Part shown: positions 37,701 to 53,007 of the stretch, in pieces
Layout: the number at the start of each line of letters is the position of its first letter
Position numbering within the stretch: the first letter of the stretch is position 1
DNA from: Lepidostoma basale
Lineage: Eukaryota > Arthropoda > Insecta > Trichoptera > Lepidostomatidae
Reading direction: 5' to 3'
Length of the DNA: 64,000 bases
Assembly (NCBI GenBank): GCA_022606425.2
Contig: JAHDVF020000883.1
Location: 1,550,001 to 1,614,000 of the forward strand
Notes under the pieces: model-generated
What the model saw: the letters and a program-made list of their open reading frames with translations, nothing else
Told to the model about the DNA's origin: nothing
Database searches by the model: none
Translations under genes and position numbers: made by a program

Positions 37701-40700
37701 CTTAACAAGCCTCGATGTGTATGTATCTTAAGACAGTTATGTATTGTAATGTAAAATATATCCCACTGCATTCTTCTTAGGCAGATATGGACACGTTTCA
37801 TATGAATAGTGCTTAACATGATTTTAATATGTTAGTTAGAAAGTTTCAATCCTGGGATTGGTTTGTAGCAATTTCTTCTATTCTTCTCTTCCATTCTTCC
37901 CTGTCTTGTGCGGCTCTTTTGAAATCTGCATATGATGAGCAGCGCACGTCCACCAACAGGTCCTCCAGGTACTCTCGGCGTGGGCGTCCCCTAGAGTTTG
38001 TCCCCTCGGTCATACCATCCATGATGGCATGCAAGAGGCCTTCTTGTCGTATTACATGGCCGATACATCTTGCACGCCTTTCGGACAAGGTCCTGAGCAG
38101 GTGCCTTCCTCCTTCGATTCTTTGAAGAACCTCCTCACTCGTGATGTGGTCTCTCCAGGAAATTCCTAATAGTCTTCTATAGGACCACATCTCAAAATCA
38201 CATCTAGTCTCCGTTTATCTCTTTCGGATAGGCACCATGTCTCGCAGCCGTACATCAAGATACTCCATACAAAGGTCTTGATGAGGAGTATTCTCAGTTT
38301 TAGGTCTATATTATTCGATTCTATTATTTTCGACATTTTATTAAATGCAAGCCTAGCCTGATGTATACGGCTGTCGACCTCGCTCTTAGACCGACCGTCC
38401 CATGTTATTTTGGTTCCGAGGTAGACAAACTCCTTGGTGTTCTTTAGTGGAACTCCTGACATCACTACTCTCATCTGATGTTGCGTTCGGCCTACATTCA
38501 GCAGCTTTGTTTTGTCTTTATTTATCTTCATGTTGTAGTTATTTTGAAGAATGTTTTGCAAAGTTGTTAAGGCCTCTTGCAGTTCTTCTTCACTTTCAGC
38601 AACCATAGCAATATCGTCAGCAAACCTTATCATGTCCACATTTTCCGTATTCTGTATTCTGAATATGTATTCTGCTTTTTTAACTTCAGACCATTGCTCT
38701 TGTGGTCCTGATGTGTGTCCAAGTTTTTGCGTCTTAAGTATTAATGTATTTTTAGAAATATCATCTGAGTTAATTTTTTTTTTAATTGTATCTCAATAGA
38801 GACGAAGAAACAAACTGGAAACTGAATATGGATGATCAAGGTGTTTACAGGACTTATGACCTGTCATTGGTTGGGTAAAGCGCACGCTTTATGTAATTAC
38901 AACATTCCCCATTCCACCATTGTTATTATGATCATGTATGATACATTTTTTGGAAGTTGTATATATACTCCAAATCCATACATATCTTCACGTGGCAGTT
39001 CCAGTTAGCCATCTATGTAGATTTGATTGTACTAATTAATTTTTTAAGATTAATCTATACAATCCATCCACTAACGCTATCTATGAAGAATGATTGTTTG
39101 GCATTTAGCAAACTACTTTATTAACACAATGCGAAGAGGCTACCGCCTCCTAGCGCACTGTTAGAAGTCGCCTGGAGTATCCACTCCTATTTTATACGCC
39201 AAATAATTGACCAGAATATTTACAAATATTTGTGAAATGTATACTTATATTAAATTAACCACCCACAGGTGAAAATCCAGGATTCGTATACAGATATAAG
39301 TATACATTTCACAAATATCATCTGAGTTGTTTAGAAATAGGTTTATTAATTTCTAAGAATGGATCAAAGAGCTCGGTGAAGTCTATCAAATGGATGTGGT
39401 TATGTTATGAATGAATCAACAAAGTTAATCTTTCTTCTCCGATTTCCCTCGCATTCTTAGATGATATCTCACTTTTCAAACATATCTTTAACGATTCATT
39501 GGAAAAATATCATATCTCTATTAGCGTTTTTAAGATATCCAAAAGTATTAAATCTACTGGGGACGTTATTGGAAAACTCCAGATGTTTATAAAGAGGTGC
39601 CTTCGCTCAATATTCAAGATCTATTGGCCCCAAACAGTATCAAATGCCGTTCTCTGGACCATGGCAGGCGAAAAGCCAATTAGAGAACAAGTCGCTAGAC
39701 GCAAATGGCAGTGGATCGGTCACACTCTGCATCGCTCAGGGCGCACTAGACTGGTCCCCTATGGGGGGAAAGAGGAAGCGAGGCAGACCTAGAGCCACCT
39801 GGAGAAGAGCCCTGCAGGACAAGGTTAAGGTAGCAGGCCTCACTTGGGATGATGTTAGGCATCAGGCATGCGATAGAGTCGGGTGGAGAAGGTTCCTTGA
39901 GGCCCTATACACCACGGAGGTGTGACAGGACAAAAATAAGAAGATTAAATATTTTAAAAATCATACATCATCTGGAAGTTTTATTACATTTTAATGTAGT
40001 GACATATTTCACCTGCTAGGGGATTATTTAAAACCTAACTCATCATCACGCCGTCTCCAAAAGGGTAGGCAGAACTAATGGACCGCTGCACTGTTCTTTC
40101 TTTGTTCTTCTCTTGCTTCCTCCACATTTATACATTGTGTCATGCACGCATGACGATTTTTCTGACTTCTCAAGTGGCCGACATTTAATATTTGATTATG
40201 CGACGTTTTCCTCAATCTTCCTCTATTTCTTGTTCCGTTTAAATCATTCACGTATACTTTCTTTATCATTCAATCTTTTCACGTGTCCAAACCATCATAA
40301 TAATCCTTTCATAATATTGTCAATAAAACATTCATTCCCACTGCATTTAAAAATGATATATAGTTCTCAATGCCATGACCAAGTATCAATATTAAAAAAA
40401 ATCTAGATCCCTTTGGTTCTAAATTAATAAACTGGTTCCAAAATGATAAACTTGTTCTAAATTGATAGACTGGTTCCTAATTGATAAACTGGTTCCAAAT
40501 TAATAAACTGATTCTAAATTCATAAACTGGTTCCAAATTAATAAACTGGTTCCTAATTGATAAACTGGTTACAAATCGATAAACTGGTTCCAAATTGATA
40601 AACTGGTTCTAAATTCATAAACTGGTTCCAAATTGATAAACTGGTTCTAAATTCATAAACTGGTTCCAAATTGATAAACTAGTTCTAAATTGATAAACTG

Positions 40701-43700
40701 GTTCCTATTTGATAAACTAGTTCCAAATTGATAAACTGGTTCCAAATTGATAAACTGGTTCCAAATTGATAAACTGGTTCCAAATTGATAAACTGGTTCC
40801 AACTTGATAAAAGTTGTAATAAGAAAATTTGCTATGCTGTAGTTAAGACGCTATTCTTCGAGATGTTAATTCATGTGATTATTTGGCAGCTTTTCAAATG
40901 CAGTCAAATAATTACGTTCATTGTGATTAAAATATCGATATCCAAAATAGCCTATACGCTATAATAATTCAAGCGAATCTAGCATTTATTATGCGTAGCC
41001 ATACCTATTATTTTCACATATATTTTTACGTGATTGTACAGTTTACCCAAATTCCTCCCGCGCCATTTTTATTTTGTTTAATTATTTTCGTTCTCGGAAC
41101 AAAGGAACGTCATTTTTCAAATATCGGAATTTGAAAACAGAATGTTTTGAGTCATTTTGACATCCGGACGGCTTTGAAGTTTTTTTTTTTATTTGAATTC
41201 GGAACGTGTGGTATTTATTTTCCTTGAAAGTGTAAAGAAAATAATTTGAATACGTTTATTAGTATACAGGCCGTTAAAAAAAAACCCTTATGGATAATAC
41301 AATTTTGCGTGATCGAAACATGCTGTTAGCGTTGGTGACTATTTTAATATATCTGTTAATATTTTTATGAGATATTAATATACAAATAACATGCTACCAC
41401 ACTTTTACGTGTGAAGTTTAGACAACGAAGGAGGAACAGTCGTGTCCAAAGAATGGACACCACCAGACTCCCCTATATTGCACTACATAATCAGCCTCAC
41501 TGGATTCGTCCTCGTGGAAGACCTCCTAAAAGATGGAAGGACAGCTGGGAATCCACAGCACATGAGGAACAACCCTCTGGAGAACGGACCTAGTCTAAAG
41601 CCAAAAAGACGATGAAGAAGCTCAAATAAGAATAAGAAGGTTGCAATATTTAGATATCTGGGAGTGAATCTGCTCAGTCGAAATGATCTTGTCAGTGAAA
41701 TAATAGGACAAGTCAACAAGGCTTCGGCGGTATCAGGTTGTCTCAAGCATATAATATGGAAAAACAAGTATATGGGAACTGACAGTAAGGTCAGAATATA
41801 TAAAACCTGCGTAAGGCCTATACTGACATATAGCATTGAGACCAGAGCGGATACCACAAGAACCAAGGCAGGGTGGCAGAGATGAGGACGCTGAGGATGA
41901 TAGCAGGAAGGACTATTCGGGATAGGGTGAGGAACACGACTATCCGCGAGATCTGCAAGGTGGAGGATGTCGTGAGATGGGGCAGACAACGCAGAAGATA
42001 CTGGAATGCGCACGTGCAGAGGATGGATCCCACCAGAATCCCACACGCTGTGGCGCATCAGATTCCTGCCCGCTGCCGTCCCCCCGGAAGACCGCCGAAG
42101 AGATGGAGAGATAGTTGGGAGTCAACCTCCCAAGAGAGGCCAGCCTAACAGACCAAAGGACTATAAGGAGAAGAAGAAGAGTTAATTCACTACGAATCTG
42201 ACTCGTTATTCCGCCTGAATGGGTTAAAATTAACATAGATGGTTTAGGCATATGGTTATAATATTTTCAACATTTTGAATGTATACAGATACTTGTAGAC
42301 TGGATTTTACCCATTGCGGGTTATCAATCAAGGATTAATTGTATCTCAATAGAGACGAAGATGCAAATTGGAAAGAGAATAGGTGATCGAGGTGTTAACA
42401 GGACTTATGACCTGTCATTGGTTGTGTTAAGCGCACGCTTTATGTAATACAACATTCCCCATTCCACCTTTTCTTACGACCACCATGTCTGACAGATTTT
42501 TGGAAGTTGTATATATGTTAATCTGTAACACCACACTTCACATGGTAGTTTCAATTTACACACTAGCGCCATCTATGAAGATTGTATTTTAAGCATTAAG
42601 CAGAAGATCTTTTTAACGCAGTGTGAAAGGCTACCGCCATTATCGTATTGCTAGATAATGCCTGGTCCAATTTGCATCTTCGTCTCTATTGAGATACAAT
42701 TAATCCTTGATATAATATTTTCATATGATAGTTCATCGTCTAAAGCTATGCATACGAACAAACGGCGTGATGGTTAGTCTGTTAAAATAATTCATGTTAT
42801 GATAACACAAATTCCAGTTGTTTCGACCTTGCGAGTCAAAATACGGAGTGTCCGCGCCACCTGTTGCGTCTATATCCGTCCCACACTCCTCTGAGTAACA
42901 CGTATTTTGTATTTTCACTGTTATTTAAGAAACCTTCGGATAAGCGTGTGAAGTTTGCATCGAATAAATAAAAACGCAAGGACAGACACAAAATATAAAA
43001 TTTATTATCAAGATATACAAGGCATACGTCCGTCCCATCATGACGTATGGAATAGAGGTCAGAACCGATACCAATAGAACTAAGAACCTTCTTAGATTAG
43101 TAGAAATGCGAACCCTACGATCGTACATTTTTCAAATAATAGTTATTTATTTATTTATCTTTAATTTATATATATATTTTCGTTTTTATAAAGAATTTTG
43201 ACAGGTGTAAAAAATAAAATTTTCATTAGTTCCAACGACAATTTGAATAATTTCTTCAATATTATTTTTAAGTTCTTGCTGGTTAAGTGCCTAATTACAG
43301 CTAATTTAAAAAACGGTGGATACGTGTAAAATAAATTAAATAAACACAAAAGTCCGGATCGCCCATGTCAACATGTGCAACATCGAAAAAAACATTATGT
43401 GTTATTACATTATGTGCTAAATTTAAAAAACGGTGGATACGTGGAACATAAATTAAATAGTCAATATGTGCACCATCTAAAAAGAACATATTGTTTTAAA
43501 ATATATCAATGTATTTTATATTATTTGTTTTAGATTTATTTTGTGGGTGTTGGTCAATCGAAGTGTGCGCGGGAGATGCCTATTGGTGGCGATGAGGTTC
43601 ATAACCCATCACACCGCGTGTCCCGCGGGGCGAAAAGATAAGGATGGAGTGCCGCATCAGTAAAATCAAATCAAAACAAATCAGTTTATTAACTCAATAG

Positions 43701-46700
43701 ACATTACAAACAGGAAAATGTTTAAGGCATCTATTAAGTACAGGTAAAATATCATAAAAATATTACAACAAAGTACCAGGAACGCATTAGAGATGGGTCG
43801 ACATTAGGAAGACAAGATACTTTCTAAAGTCAATAGTATTTGCCCCCTGAACGTACTTTCACTAACATGAAAGACGTCGATCTCCGAGGAGACCGCGTTC
43901 AGCAGACTAATTGCTCTTCCCACCGGTGTCACCAGAGGCAGATTGGTTCTGGCGGCCGGTAGGTAAAACAATCTGTGCTGTCGCTGTCGGAGATATCTAT
44001 CGGGGACAAAAAGCCGAACACCCTCCGGTACGGCCGAGTTCTGTGACAGTCCATTCTTTCTGCCTACCCTTTCGGGGAGACGGCGTGATGGTTAGTTAGT
44101 TAGTTAGTTATCTTTAATTTATTTTTATATAGCGGACATTCGGCTTTAACGGACACCCTCTCTCCCCAATTAGTCCATTATATCGAGGTTTTACTGTAAT
44201 TCATTCAATTTTTGTGGGCATTTCTTCCGTATTGTTAATGCAGAGTATATTTCACACTTTTTATAGCACCCGCCCCCAATTAAAGCTATTAAAATTGTGC
44301 TTACAAGTGTTAATTTTTTTGTTTCTCTAGCCCGCTTATTCAGCAAATATACAAAACCGCCAAAAAGCTCGCAGTTTCGAGAAGGCGAGGGTTTCTTATT
44401 CGATTCCCGTCACGGAGAAGTTGATTTACATGAATTAATCTATATTTCTGAATCTTTTGAATTTGATTTAACCCTTATCACTCCATTATTTTTTGATATT
44501 GTTTGTCAGCCAACTCTAATTTAAATAATGTCAACATATTTTAATTGATAGGTAGTTACAAAAAAATCGTTAAAAATTCATTTGTAATGATTTATACTTC
44601 AAATAAAAAACAATTTACAAAAAACATTATGGACTACTTATAGTTTTGCATAGTATGGTACTTTTTAAAACAATCTCCAGGATGGAGACCAGGTTTTCTG
44701 GAACAGGTCTCACAAAACCACACTGTTTCCCGTCTTCCCCCTGGAATCTTTCTGTTACTGCACACAGTACAGTCTTTAGAACCTTTGTCCAGTTTCGCAA
44801 TGAAGTGTGGCTTGTACTCTAATCGCTCCTCTGCATGAAGTATCACGCCATTTTAGGTTATGTGAATTTGCAAGGATTATTTTATAGTAAAATAAAAACG
44901 GAAAACAGTCAAAATCTGATTAAAATGTTAAATTAAATGTTTTTTTAAAGAGTAATCACAAGAAAGTCAAGTTTTGCGCTCGAAAATACACCGCGTGCGC
45001 AAGTCTTATCTTGTCGGCCGCCAGCCGACAACTGAGTTGTAGCGTACATATAGCGATGTCGGCTGGCATTCTAAAAAAGGAGTGGTAAGGGTTAAAGGAA
45101 CATTAAGATGTTTTGGATACATGGAAAAAATTAGTATATTTTACGGACTATAAGACGCGCTTTAATATTTAAGCATTTTTTTAGATTGCGAAGCCAGCCT
45201 AAAAAAATTGCTTGTGAATCCCAGCACCTCATGTTCGTCGCATCGGTGCACTGCCGCTGCCAGTTGAATCTAATATTGCCAGATAGAAATAGGTTTCCCG
45301 CGGCATCGAATATATGGCAATTTTTTAGACTGGCGGGAATTTTAAATCAAACGCTGGACATTTTTATATTGATTTCGAGTATAAGACACACCTGTACATT
45401 GGAGCCACTTTTTTAAAGAATAAAGTGCGTTTAATTTTTTTTATTTAACCATTTGACCACTGATGCCATTTTTCTGAAAGCTGCCCAACTTAACGCCATT
45501 GGGTTCGTAATGACTCGATTTATTAAACTAACTAACAAAACATTACGCCGTCTCCTCGAAGGGGTAAGCAGAAATAATGGACTGCCACACTTTTCTTTCC
45601 TGACATATTTATCTCCCTTCCTCAACATTCATACGTCGTGTCATGCACGCGCTTCGATTTCTCTGACTCCTCACGTGGCCGACATTCAATATTTGATTTA
45701 TTTGATCGTGCAATGTTTTAACTCAAGTCGTGCAATGTTTTAACTAAGTTAACTCAATGAACAGACTGGAAGCATATGAAATGTGGCTCCATCGCCGAAT
45801 GCTCAGAGTTCATGGACAGACATGGTTACCAATACCGAAGTCCTGAGTCGAGCTAGAGTTGACAGGGAACTGTTATCAACTATCAAGGTTCAAAAGATCT
45901 CACATCTGGGTCATATACTGCGTGGGGAAAAGTATCACCTTCTCCAATTGATATTGGAGGGGAAAATTGAGGGACGCCGAGGGCCCGGAAGGAGACAAAT
46001 GTCCTGGCTGCGAAACGTGAGGGAGTGGACCGGCATCCAAAGTGTGGAGGAGCTGTTCCGAGCGGCGCAGGACAAGGACAGGTTCGCCGAGGTGATCGCC
46101 AACGTTGGCGGGACCCGACAGGGCACTTGAAGAAGAAGAAGAAGTGCAATGTTTTCCTCGGTCTTCCTCTATTTACAGTTTCATTTACATCGTTAACATA
46201 TATATACTCGTATTTTTACAATTATTTCTATATTAATTCTTTCCATGTGTCTAAACCATCGAAATGATCGATTTTCCAATGTTGGTATTTTAAAGTTTTT
46301 ATTTAAGTCGACTTTTAAAAGAACGTTTCTTTTAGATATTTATGAATTGCAGGCAAACTATTTGAGCGATTGTCCGATGTATTAAAATTCCTGAAAATAT
46401 TTGAAAAACACTGGGTCCTACTGTTCAGAGATGGTCGAGCCAAGGTTAAATGTCTTTTTCCGGTGTGAAAATTAGATAAAACAGATGTTCTCAAACTTTT
46501 AATAGTTACTTACTATTTAAAACTCTTCAAGATTGTGTCCGTAATGCAGAAATAAGAAAAACTTGCGAAATAGAGGATATCTTTCGGTGGAGTAGATCCA
46601 GAAGAAGATACTGGAGGGACCATGTAGCCAGAATGAATAGTGACTTACACTTACTTCCTATGGCCATACAACTCTTGAAGAGTTTTAGCCTCCTTGATGA

Positions 46701-49700
46701 TTTTTCGCCAAGCTCCTCGATCCTGCATTTTGTTCCCAGCAGCCCGATTCGCCCAACCTAGCCAGGTCAGCCAGAACATTGTCCATTAGGCGCTGTCTAG
46801 GCCTTCCTAGAGGTCTTCCTCCAGTCGGTCTAGACGCGTACAGGGTCTGGATTGCTCTGGTCTCTTCGGCTCAGCATACGTGCCCAATCCATGCTAGGCG
46901 ACCGGCTCTCACGGTGCTCTGAAAATGTTTAAGGCATATTTTAAGTACAGGTAAAATATTATAAAAATGAGAACTGTCGCTGTCGGAGAAATCTATCAGG
47001 GACAAAAAGACCAACACCCTCTAGCACGGCCGAGTTCTCGAAATATCCCCGGATTAATTTAAAGAAATGGGTTATGAGGTGCTCATCTCTTCGAAGCTGT
47101 AAAGAATTGGTTCCGAGCATTCCTAAAAGAAATGCCGTGGGATAGAGCCACGGATAACTACCATACTCCCTCATGTAGAGATACCTCAGAAATTTTTTCT
47201 GAACTCTCTCTAGCATAACGGAATATCTCGCCTCGTGAGGGCTCCATATCACAGAACCACTTATTTGATCATCATAGTTGCATCGCAGTTTGACATTATT
47301 ACAGTTGAGAACCAGTGGCGTTCACTCTTCTATTATTACCGGAGACCAAAAGATACAATGTCATAATAATATATTACCCGTCACGTCCAATAGGATTGTT
47401 TCATTAAAATTGAATTTTTTCTTCACGTAACAGTACATAAATATAATATAAAGGATACAACAGATTTATTATGTGCAGAAATGCCGACACGTGAAAGAGC
47501 ACGCATTGTCGTGCTAAAAAAAATAATAATCTATATTTACTTCCATCTCTTGTAAACATGCCGCCCATCGAAAACAAGTTCAAATTTCATTAATGAACTA
47601 ATCATCACACAGTTTCACCGGAGGGGTAAGCAGATAAAATAGACCACCACACTGTTTAATCTGACATAACTCTCGCGCTTCCTCAACATTCATATATCGT
47701 ACCATGCACGCACGCCGATTATTCCGACTTCGCCTGTGGCCGCCTTTTAGTAATTGATTAATTTGGTCATGCCATGTTTTCCTCTGTCGTCCTCACTTGT
47801 TTTTCCTCAACCTCACATATCTCTCTTATTCTGGTGTTCCTCACGCGATCTCTCAGTATCTTGCTATCGTCCTCAGTGTCTTCATCTCGAAAGTCCTCAA
47901 AACTTGTTTGGTCTTTACTGTGTCTGCCCTTGCTTCGACGCCATATGTCATATTGGTCTTACGCATGCTTTATAGATTCTCATCTTACTCTTAATGGCCA
48001 TGTCTTTGTTTTTCCATATTGTGGATTTTAGAGCGCCAGAGATTGCAGCTGCCTTGTTTACTTGGGCTTGTATTTCTCCCTGCAGGTCAGCTTCTCTCAC
48101 CAGGTCTATGCCTAGATACTTGAAGGTCCTGACCTGTTCTCCATAACTTAACTAACTAACTAACTAACCATCACGCCGTCTCCCCGAAGGGGTAGGCAGA
48201 AAGAATGGACTGCCACACTTTTCTTTCCTGACATATTTCTCTCGCTTCCTCAACGTTCATACATCGTGTCATGCACGCGCGTCGATTTCTCTGACTCCTC
48301 ACATGGCCGACATTCAATATTTGATTTATTTGATCGTGTCACGTTTTCCTTGGTCTTCCTCTATTTCTGGTACCATTTACATCATTAACATATAAATTTT
48401 TTTACCATTCTTTCTTCATTCATTCTTTCCATATGTCAAAACCATCTTAATGATCCTTTCATTATTTTGTTCATGACACCATCATTCGCACCGCATTCAC
48501 TTCTTATATTTTCATTCGACACTCTATCATACACAGAATATCCACACATTCGTCTAAGAGATCTCATTTCTACTGCATTTATTCTACTTTCATCCTTCTT
48601 TTGCCAGTTCCATGCTTCGCTTCCATACATAAGGGTCGGTAGAAGAACAACATTGTGCCCTGCCGCTCTTAGCTTAGCTTTTTTGGATAGGTTTTTGTTT
48701 ACGATGACAACCGTCACGCCGTCTCACCGAAACGGTAGGCAGAAATAATGGACTCTCACACTTTTACTGATGCGGCACTTCATCCTTCTCTTTTCGCCCC
48801 GCGAGAGACGCGGTAGGCAATAGGCATCTCCCGCGCACACTTCGATCGTCCAACACCCATAAAATAAATCTAAAACAAATAATATAAAATACAATGATAT
48901 AAAATAAAATAATAATTTAACACAAAATGTTCTTTTTAGATGGTGCATATATTGTCTATTTAATTTATGTTCCACGTATCCACCGTTTTTTTTTAATTTA
49001 GCACATAATGCAATAACACTTAATATTTTTTTTCGATGTTGCACATGTTGACATGGACGATCCGGACTTTTGTGATTATTTCATTTATGTTACACGTATC
49101 CACCGTTTTTAAAATTATCTGTGATTAAGCACTTAACCAGCAAGAACTTAAAAATAATATTGAAGAAATTATTCAAATTGTCATTGGAACAAATGAAAAA
49201 AATATTTTTACACCTGTCAAAATTCTTTATCAAAACGAAAAAACATATAATTTTAACAGCAAAACAGTACAAATGTATTACGTGTCACAATTAACTATTA
49301 TAAAGTGCGGCAACAATTAAATTAACCAAAACAATTCACTTATACACGAAATATCTCCAAATTTACATGAGCATCACATGAACCAAACCAAATTTTCAAA
49401 ATCTTTGTACCCAATAGATGCATTTATAAATAATATTGTTTGTAATGTCTGTTGAGATAATAAACCTATTTGATTTGATTGGTTTTCATGGAAAAGTAAT
49501 TAGGTGTCCGTCAAAGAAAACACGGCGCGATCCTAAAATACCAATCGCCGTGATATTATATTGGGAGCAAAATGTCTAAGACTTTCCATAGAATTATCTC
49601 TTTTGATGCTATTACCAGATTAAATCGAGTTGAATTCGCCCAGTCGCCTAGTTGAAAAACGGCCATTGTCGGCTTTTACCAAGTTCAAAATGTTCTTCTT

Positions 49701-52700
49701 TGACGAATTTTTGATGAACACTAAAATAACAACAACAAACCATCACGCCGTTTCCCCGTAGGGGTAGGCAGAGAGAATGGACCGCCACACTTCTCTAACC
49801 TGGCACACCTCTCTAGCTTCCTCCACATTCATACAGCGAGTCATACATGTATGTATGACTCGCTGTATGAATGTGGAATGAATACCCGACTGATTGTGCG
49901 TTTAAAATCGAATACGACAGAAACGTGCTGTACGAGCTCGTACGTGATATATACAAACTTTAGTCAATTTCAATACAATGGTTAGCCATCTCAGAAAAAA
50001 ATAGTATGTTTGGTGAAAGCTTGTTTGTGTTCATTGATACGTAATTTACACGTTCGTTCAGTTTTGTATATGTAAACAGCATCTCAATCCTTACATTTAA
50101 TTTTATATTTTGCCAAATATCTGTTTTAATATAAATATTAAATTATTAACTGTTCAAAAACAATAACTTTGTTATAAATGTCACAACTGATTATATTTTC
50201 TCGCGACAGCAGCTTCGCTAACCGATGTAAGCATCGAGCATCGAGAGATATGTGAGGATGAGGATATTATAAGAAGAAGAAGACAGCGAAAAAAGGACTG
50301 TTACGGTTATGTCCAAAGAATGGACACCACCAGACTTCCCTATATTGCAATTCTATATAATCAGCCTCTTACGACTCGTCCCCGTGGAAGACCTCCTCCC
50401 ATCATTCATATCACCATCATTCATATCACCATCTATCATACACAGAATATCCACACATTTGTCTAAGAGATCTCATTTCTACTGCATTTATTCTACTTTC
50501 ATCCTTCCTTTGCCAGTTCTATGCTTCGCTTCCATACATAAGGGTCGGTAGAAGAACACCATTGTGCACTGCCATTCTAGCTTTTTTGGATACGAAACGC
50601 ATCTGAAAATGACACTACTTAAGGCAAACCATCTTTTTCTTCTTCTTCCTCAGCCTATTCCCATCCACTCCTAGACAAGTCTTCTTCATTTGCTTACACG
50701 TCAATCTGTCATGTGCAGATTGCATCCAGTTTATTCCGACATGTCTGTTCAGGTCATCCTTCCACTGCAGTTGCGGTCGCCCTGCACATCTCTTTGCCGT
50801 CCACTGTCTCCATGTCAGCAGTATTCGTGTCCATTTTTTCCGAGCTTCTGGCTACGTGACCTGCCCATTGCCACATAAGAGTCGCTACCCGGTGGATGAT
50901 GTCAGTGGCCTTTGTTTTTTCTCTCACCGTATCGCGTCTGACTCTGTCTCTTAGGCTTATTCCTAACTTGGCTCTTTGGGTCACTCGTAGTTTCTCAGCA
51001 CTTCGTTTGGATAATGTTACAGTTTCTTAAACTTATAATAATACAATAAACACAAGGCTAACGCTTAAAACAAGCAAATTCAGTCGGTCCCATCTTCCTC
51101 GTAATAACCAAGTTCGAATTTATTTGGTATTTTCATACAACATTTTGAATGTATACAAATACTTGTAGACGAATACTGGATTTTATTTACCCATTGCGGG
51201 TTATCAATTCAAGGATTAATTGTATCTCAATAGAGACGAAGATGCAAACCGGAAACTGAATATGGTGATCGAGGTGTTTACAGGACTTATGACCTTATGA
51301 CCTATTTCACATGGCGGTAACCTTTCACATTGCGTTATAAAGATCTTCTGCTTAATGCTTAAATCTTATCTTCATAGATGGCGCTGGTCTGTAAATTGAA
51401 ACTAACATGTGAATTGTGGTGTTGGATATACAACTTATATGTACAACTTCCAAAAATTTGTCAGACATGGTGGTTATAAGAAAGGTGGAATGGGGAATGT
51501 TGTAATTACATAAAGCGTGCGCTTAACCCAACCAATGACAGGAAGTCCTGTAAACACCTAGATCACCATATTAAGTTTCCGGTTTGCATCTTCGTCTCTA
51601 TTGAGATACAATTAATCCTGGTATTTTCATATTTGTGTACTCGTCTCGTTTGCGCGACTCACGCCTGATTCAAATTAGGATCATCCAATATGTGAACCTA
51701 CGGGATGGAACCGGGTTCAGAATTAGATTGAGTTAGTCTTTCGTCCACCGTAAAAGCTGTTGGGTCACTCCTAATGCGTTATCCAAGATCGCGAACGCCG
51801 CATCGCTGATTATCCGTTAAAATAATACTGTGACCATAAGTGAAGTCGTGTTTGTGAATTTTTATAATATCTGTCGATGCCAGCTAGCGTGGCGAAACCG
51901 GTCGCTCTCGAAACACAGACAATAAGTGGAAGTAGTAAAAAATCGTTTTATTTAATTATTATTTTATAATGATACGAGTGTCGAATGAAAATATAAGAAG
52001 TGAATGCTATGCGAATGATGGTGTCATGAACAAAATAATAAAAGGATCATTAAGATGGTTTGGACACATGGAACGAATGGATGAGGGAAGCATGGTTAAA
52101 AATATATATACAAGTAGTGTGAATGGGAAAATTATTCGAGGAAGGCCAAGGGAGACGTGGCATGATCAAATTAATCAATTACTGAAAGGTGGCCAGCGAA
52201 AATGGCCGTTCACGATGGAGTTCTGGTCCCAACCATTATGTATGGAAGCGAAGCATGGAACTGGCAGAAGAAAGATGAGAGCAGAATAAATGCGGTAGAG
52301 ATGAGGGCCCCAAGACATATGTGGTAGAACGATGTACGACAGAATCTCAAATGCTGATATTCGAAAGGAATGTAGAGCGAAAGAAGGCATTATGAATAAA
52401 ATTATGAAAGGATCGCTGCGTTGGTTCAGACATATGGATATAGAAAGAATGGTTAAAAAAGTATACTTTAATGATGTAAATGGAGTACGGAGTCGAGGTG
52501 GACCGAGGAAAACATGGCATGACCAAATTAATAAAATTTTAAAGGTTGGTCATGTCAGAAGCCGGAAGAATCGACGTGCGTGTATGACTCGCTGTATGAA
52601 TGTGGAGGAAGCTTGAGAGGTATGTCAGGATAGAGTAGTGTGGCGGTCCATTCTCTCTGCCTACCCCTGCGGGAAAACGGCGTGATGGTTTGTTGTTGTT

Positions 52701-52952
52701 GCGGCCATGTTCGAAGTAGGAACAAACGACGGGCGTGCATGTCACGATGTGTTAATGTAGAAGAGGGGCGAGAGTTATATCAGGATAGAACAATGTGGCG
52801 ATCAATCCTCTCTGCCTACCCCTCCGGGTAAACGGCGTGATGGTTAGTTAGTTAGTTAGATTGTTACTCCAACGAACGATATCCTCTATTTCGCAAGTTT
52901 TCCTTATGTTAGCGTTATGGATACGATCTCAAAGAGTTCTATTCTCTCTCTC

Positions 52953-53007
<55 letters not shown>

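Noticed and set aside
41265..41300. Mariner-like end (CAGGCCGTTAAAAAAAA)
   Set aside because: It has no partner end and no transposase nearby; too short to call.
44297..44524. 75-codon plus-strand ORF
   Set aside because: It overlaps the piggyBac left end, has no recognised domain and ordinary AT-rich composition.
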